In this document: piece by piece, positions 14,213 to 16,937 of the stretch
Numbering within the stretch: position 1 is the first letter of the stretch
Layout: each line of letters starts with the position of its first letter
Assembly (NCBI GenBank): GCA_012511185.1
Contig: JAAZGN010000039.1
Coordinates: forward strand, 1 to 16,937
Reading direction: 5' to 3'
Length of the DNA stretch: 16,937 bases
Origin: Clostridiaceae bacterium
GTDB taxonomy: Bacteria; Bacillota; Clostridia; Saccharofermentanales; DTU023
Position numbers and translations under genes: made by a program
The notes under the pieces: model-generated
What the model was told of the DNA's origin: nothing
The model's database searches: none
Seen by the model: only the letters and a program-made list of their open reading frames with translations

Positions 14213-15043
14213 ATGAGTTTATGTGACGAGATATTCCGCGCAAATTGTCGCGATATCCTCGAGCATGGCTATTCAGACGCCCATCTGGAGGTCCGTCCGC
14301 GATGGGAAGACGGGTCACCGGCCCACACCATCAAGCGCTTCGGTGTAGTCAACCGCTACGATCTCCGGCAGGAATTCCCGCTTCTGACCCTTCGAAAAAT
14401 AAACTACCGGGCGGCGATTGATGAGCTCTTGTGGATTTGGCAAAAAAAGTCAAACCGCGTCTGCGATCTCGGCTCGGGGATCTGGGATCAGTGGTGTCTT
14501 CCCGACGGAACCATCGGGAAGGCCTATGGATACCAGCTTGCGCAAAAGTATAAATATCCTGAAGGTGAATTTGACCAGGTCGACCGTGTACTCTATGAGC
14601 TTCGCCACAACCCCTCTTCAAGGCGGATTATGACCAATCTGTATAATTTTTCCGATTTGAGTGACATGGCGCTTTATCCCTGTGCTTACAGCATGACTTT
14701 CAACGTGACGGGAGACAAGCTGAACGGCATTCTCAACCAACGTTCCAACGACATGCTGGTGGCCAATAACTGGAATGTATTGCAGTATGCGGTGCTGATT
14801 GTCACCCTGGCCCAGGTGTCTGGTTTTAAGCCGGGGGAACTGGTTCATGTAATTGCTGACGCCCACCTGTACGATCGCCATATCCCGCTCGTCGAGGAGT
14901 TGATCGCCCGCCCTGCCTTTCCTGCGCCACGCCTGGTGGTCGATCAGGCTGTCCGTGATTTTTACGACTTTACCATCGACAGCTTCCAAATTGAGAACTA
15001 CGAGCACGGGCCCGCAGTCCGCGGCATCCCTGTCGCAACTTGA
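14213..15043 (+). CDS. thyA: Thymidylate synthase ThyA
   Basis: ThyA methylates dUMP to dTMP with methylene-tetrahydrofolate, producing dihydrofolate. Visible family motifs are the substrate-binding RWEDGSPAHTIKRFG, the FPLLTLRKINYRAAIDELLWIW segment, IWDQW, RRIMTNLYNF, the catalytic Cys157 in LYPCAYSMTF, QRSNDMLVANNWNVLQYA, and HVIADAHLYDRHI. The catalytic cysteine is followed by Ala, not the His of the E. coli PCH motif. The length (276 aa) is normal. The start is ATG 14213, with GGGAGG seven bases upstream; the frame is open further upstream to GTG 14108, but that part is not ThyA-like. The dihydrofolate reductase gene follows after 16 bases, a logical pairing. Confidence 0.95.
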   Translation: MSLCDEIFRANCRDILEHGYSDAHLEVRPRWEDGSPAHTIKRFGVVNRYDLRQEFPLLTLRKINYRAAIDELLWIWQKKSNRVCDLGSGIWDQWCLPDGTIGKAYGYQLAQKYKYPEGEFDQVDRVLYELRHNPSSRRIMTNLYNFSDLSDMALYPCAYSMTFNVTGDKLNGILNQRSNDMLVANNWNVLQYAVLIVTLAQVSGFKPGELVHVIADAHLYDRHIPLVEELIARPAFPAPRLVVDQAVRDFYDFTIDSFQIENYEHGPAVRGIPVAT

Positions 15044-15059
15044 GGGGAAAGGCCATCCA

Positions 15060-15572
15060 ATGATTGCCATCGTTGCATGTGACGCGAACTGGGGCATCGG
15101 TTGCCAGGGTTGCCTGCAGCAGGCCGTCAGCTCGGATCTGAGGCGCTTTCGCGCCTTGACACTGGGTAAGGTTGTCATCTATGGAAGAAACACCCTCGAC
15201 ACCTTTCCCGGACAAAAACCCTTGCCCGGAAGGATCAATCTGGTCTTGCGCACCCGGGATGAGGTGTGCGCACAGGGGTGCGAATATTTCTCCAGCATCG
15301 ACGACCTGCTGGCCCGGGTCCGCGGTTTGAAGCAGGAAGGCTATCACGACAACGACTTCATTGTCATCGGCGGCGGCACCGTCTACCAGCAACTGCTGCC
15401 CTTCTGCGACACCATATTGGTGACGCAGTTCGAGGAGAAGTACCAGGCGGATGTCTGGTTCCCCGCCATCGATCAATCACCTGACTGGTATCTGGATTCG
15501 TGCGGCCTCTGGCTCGAGGAGGAGGGCATTCGGTTTCGTTACTTGACTTACAGGCGCAATGACATCGCCTAG
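15060..15572 (+). CDS. folA: Dihydrofolate reductase
   Basis: DHFR regenerates tetrahydrofolate from the dihydrofolate made by ThyA, using NADPH. The sequence shows MIAIVACDANWGIGCQG at the N-terminus, the catalytic acid Asp26 (SSDLRRF), VVIYGRNTLDTFPGQKPLPGRINLVL (cofactor-binding region), VIGGGTVYQQLLPFCD, and the C-terminal ADVWFPAI. The length is 170 aa, as usual. It is divergent: the common W-x-x-P of the substrate loop is replaced by LQQAV, and MGR by YGR. The ATG at 15060 is preceded by GAGGGGAAAGG; the longer frame from 14955 overlaps thyA and is rejected. Confidence 0.92.
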   Translation: MIAIVACDANWGIGCQGCLQQAVSSDLRRFRALTLGKVVIYGRNTLDTFPGQKPLPGRINLVLRTRDEVCAQGCEYFSSIDDLLARVRGLKQEGYHDNDFIVIGGGTVYQQLLPFCDTILVTQFEEKYQADVWFPAIDQSPDWYLDSCGLWLEEEGIRFRYLTYRRNDIA

Positions 15573-15620
15573 AGGGGCGTTATAATGTTGAGGGACGGAA
15601 AAGCCCGGGAGGATGGGGTG

Positions 15621-16643
15621 ATGAAAAGACAAAACAAGCAGAACCCTTCCGTCGAGATGCGCCCTTTTTACGTCAAGGATATTGTGTGGCTCAAAGAAAT
15701 GGTCAAGCAGATTTTTCCTGACCGTTCGGCCAGTGAGTGGCGCAGTATCATGAGCAGGAAACGCAAGAAGGGAGAGCAGCTTTTCTTTTTGGAGCGCGGC
15801 GGCCGGGGTTTGGGCGGAGTCAATGTGATCGCCCCCTTCAACTCGCCGACTTGGCGGATTGCGCGCATTCATACGGTCGAAAGTCTGTCCGACGAGGATA
15901 AGAAAGAGATCGCAAGGCAGGTGATCGGCGGCAATGAATTGATTTACCGGATCGACATGACACATATGGAATTGTCGGAGGCCGACTGCCGGATCTTTGG
16001 ACGGTTGATGGGGATTGACTGGCCTGCCAGGCGGGACACTTATTTTGCGCCCCAAGTAGCCAAAAAGCAAGTTGCTTTTATTCCCTGGGAGTTCGGTTAT
16101 CTGTCAGCGGTGACGACACCGGATCGTGAAAAAATTGCCGCAATCGAATTCGTCCGCGAAGGTGGTGACGCCTTGAGTATCCCGGCCAGGCAGGCGGCTT
16201 GCTTTTTCGGTTTTCTTGGCTACGACGGCAAGATTCTGATTCCGGAAGTCATGGAGTCCCAGGACGAGTGTGATGTTTTGAGACTCCTGCGCAAGGAACT
16301 GCAGCTCTACCTGGGTGGCGGTCACGAGATCAACATCCCCTATGAGTTTCCGGACGGAACTCCCTTTCAGAAACAGGTATGGGAAGAGACCTTGAAAATT
16401 CCTTATGGCGCGGTCAAGACATACGCCGGTATCGCCGAGATCATCCAGCCCGACAAGGACAAGGCCGGTCAGATGGCAAGGGCTGTCGGCCGGGCATTGG
16501 CGGCCAACCCGCTGCCCATCATCATCCCCTGTCACAGGGTCATCGGCTCCAACCAGATGCTGACCGGATTCGGAGGAGGTGTCGATGTCAAAGACCACCT
16601 CCTGCAACTGGAGATGTGGCATGCCATTCCCGCTTCATCCTGA
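15621..16643 (+). CDS. O6-alkylguanine-DNA alkyltransferase (Ogt/MGMT type) with extra N-terminal domain
   Basis: The C-terminal 90 residues are a complete alkyltransferase domain: GTPFQKQVWEETLKIPYGAVKTYAGIAEII, ARAVGRALAANPLPIIIPCHRVIGS (active Cys near residue 304) and LTGFGGGVDVKDHLLQLE. This suicide enzyme takes the alkyl group from O6-alkylguanine. Before it lies an Ogt-like N-terminal half (FIPWEFGYLSAVTTPDREKIAAIEFV), and before that about 145 residues not found in ordinary Ogt. This part begins MRPFYVKDIVWLKEMVKQIFPD, loosely like an N-acetyltransferase (GNAT) start. ATG 15621 has GGGAGG eight bases upstream; ATG 15585, 12 codons earlier, also has a fair GAGGGG site. Total length is 340 aa against about 160-180 usually. 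Confidence 0.88.
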   Translation: MKRQNKQNPSVEMRPFYVKDIVWLKEMVKQIFPDRSASEWRSIMSRKRKKGEQLFFLERGGRGLGGVNVIAPFNSPTWRIARIHTVESLSDEDKKEIARQVIGGNELIYRIDMTHMELSEADCRIFGRLMGIDWPARRDTYFAPQVAKKQVAFIPWEFGYLSAVTTPDREKIAAIEFVREGGDALSIPARQAACFFGFLGYDGKILIPEVMESQDECDVLRLLRKELQLYLGGGHEINIPYEFPDGTPFQKQVWEETLKIPYGAVKTYAGIAEIIQPDKDKAGQMARAVGRALAANPLPIIIPCHRVIGSNQMLTGFGGGVDVKDHLLQLEMWHAIPASS

Positions 16644-16666
16644 AGGAGTTCGTCCGCAGGAATTCC

Positions 16667-16695
16667 TTGACATCGGGCAGGCTGCTTGCTACACT
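16667..16695 (+). promoter_or_regulatory. Promoter of the His-Gln-Lys tRNA cluster
   Basis: TTGACA at 16667-16672, a 17-base spacer, and TACACT at 16690-16695 (four of six matches to TATAAT). Initiation is expected near 16702, about 19 bases before tRNA-His. An 8-bp imperfect stem (AAGGAGTT/AATTCCTT) overlaps the -35 box but has no U-tract. Confidence 0.75.
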
Positions 16696-16720
16696 CAATG
16701 AGATGTTTTTGGGAAGCTAT

Positions 16721-16798
16721 GGTGGAATTAGCTCAGTTGGTTAGAGTGCCAGGTTGTGGCCCTGGAGGTCACGAGTTCGAATCTCGTATTCCACCCCA
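16721..16798 (+). tRNA. tRNA-His(GTG)
   Basis: The acceptor stem GTGGAAT/ATTCCAC carries the extra G-1 opposite C73 that is typical of tRNA-His. The anticodon stem CCAGG/CCTGG closes the loop TTGTGGC, with anticodon GTG. The T arm is ACGAG-TTCGAAT-CTCGT, and CCA is encoded. It is the first gene of a cluster of at least three tRNAs. Confidence 0.95.
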
Positions 16799-16816
16799 TG
16801 ATCCCCTAAAACAAAA

Positions 16817-16891
16817 TGGGGTGTAGCCAAGCGGTAAGGCACGGGACTTTGACTCCCGCATTCGCAGGTTCAAATCCTGCCATCCCAGCCA
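16817..16891 (+). tRNA. tRNA-Gln(TTG)
   Basis: The acceptor stem is TGGGGTG/CATCCCA with one G-T wobble. The anticodon stem CGGGA/TCCCG closes loop CTTTGAC, with anticodon TTG. The T arm is GCAGG-TTCAAAT-CCTGC, the discriminator is G, and CCA is encoded. It lies 18 bases after tRNA-His. Confidence 0.95.
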
Positions 16892-16893
16892 TA

Positions 16894-16937
16894 GGATCCA
16901 CTAGCTCAGTCGGTAGAGCATCTGACTTTTAATCAGG
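16894..16937 (+). tRNA. tRNA-Lys(TTT), 3' end outside window
   Basis: GGATCCA acceptor 5' strand, D arm GCTC...GAGC, then anticodon arm TCTGA-CTTTTAA-TCAGG with anticodon TTT. The gene is cut by the window end after the anticodon stem. It starts two bases after the CCA of tRNA-Gln. Confidence 0.88.

Noticed and set aside
14955..15059. Extended DHFR frame overlapping thyA
   Set aside because: DHFR homology begins at MIAIVACD (ATG 15060), which has its own ribosome binding site.
1..16937. CRISPR arrays, rRNA genes, insertion sequences
   Set aside because: No regularly spaced repeats, rRNA-like sequence, or transposase frames with terminal inverted repeats were seen.

Overview
The window reads as a chromosomal segment of a low-oxygen Gram-positive bacterium of the Bacillota, Clostridia-like side. 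The reasons are the gene content and order (rdgB, pheB-type ACT gene, prfB, nadD next to yqeK, rsfS, comEA), Bacillus-like Shine-Dalgarno sites (GGAGG, GGGGGA), frequent TTG/GTG starts, tRNA genes with encoded CCA, and lipoproteins with classical lipoboxes. The species cannot be told from this sequence.

Region 1 (1-6532, all plus strand) is GC-rich housekeeping DNA: the C-terminal part of an unrecognised protein, RdgB/HAM1 (nucleotide pool cleaning), a PheB-type ACT-domain protein, an unknown integral membrane protein, release factor 2, a NadD-YqeK fusion, the ribosome silencing factor RsfS, and a ComEA-like DNA receptor. A tRNA-Pro(CGG) with a near-consensus promoter follows.

Region 2 (about 6680-14030) looks like an accessory insertion next to that tRNA. 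Strand, base composition and gene types all change. Four minus-strand genes form a likely operon, transcribed from about 12200 down to 6795: a small cytosolic protein (102 aa), a 558-aa lipoprotein with a cysteine cluster, a 166-aa lipoprotein, and a 799-aa lipoprotein with a carboxypeptidase-regulatory-like domain and a beta-propeller-like C-terminus. A small secreted protein, whose apparent start codon is ATT, lies at the end. Divergent from these are an xre-type regulator broken by a one-base deletion and a 12-TM protein with a C-terminal LuxR-type HTH. The intergenic region between the two directions carries a 13-bp direct repeat and three ACGCAT/ATGCGT hexamers spaced exactly 20 bp apart. 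The simplest reading is a cell-surface lipoprotein system with its own membrane-bound regulator; its function is unknown.

Region 3 (14213-16937, plus strand) returns to GC-rich housekeeping DNA: thyA and a dihydrofolate reductase gene (dTMP synthesis and folate recycling), an O6-alkylguanine-DNA alkyltransferase with an extra N-terminal domain, then a tRNA cluster His(GTG)-Gln(TTG)-Lys(TTT, cut by the window end) behind a strong promoter.
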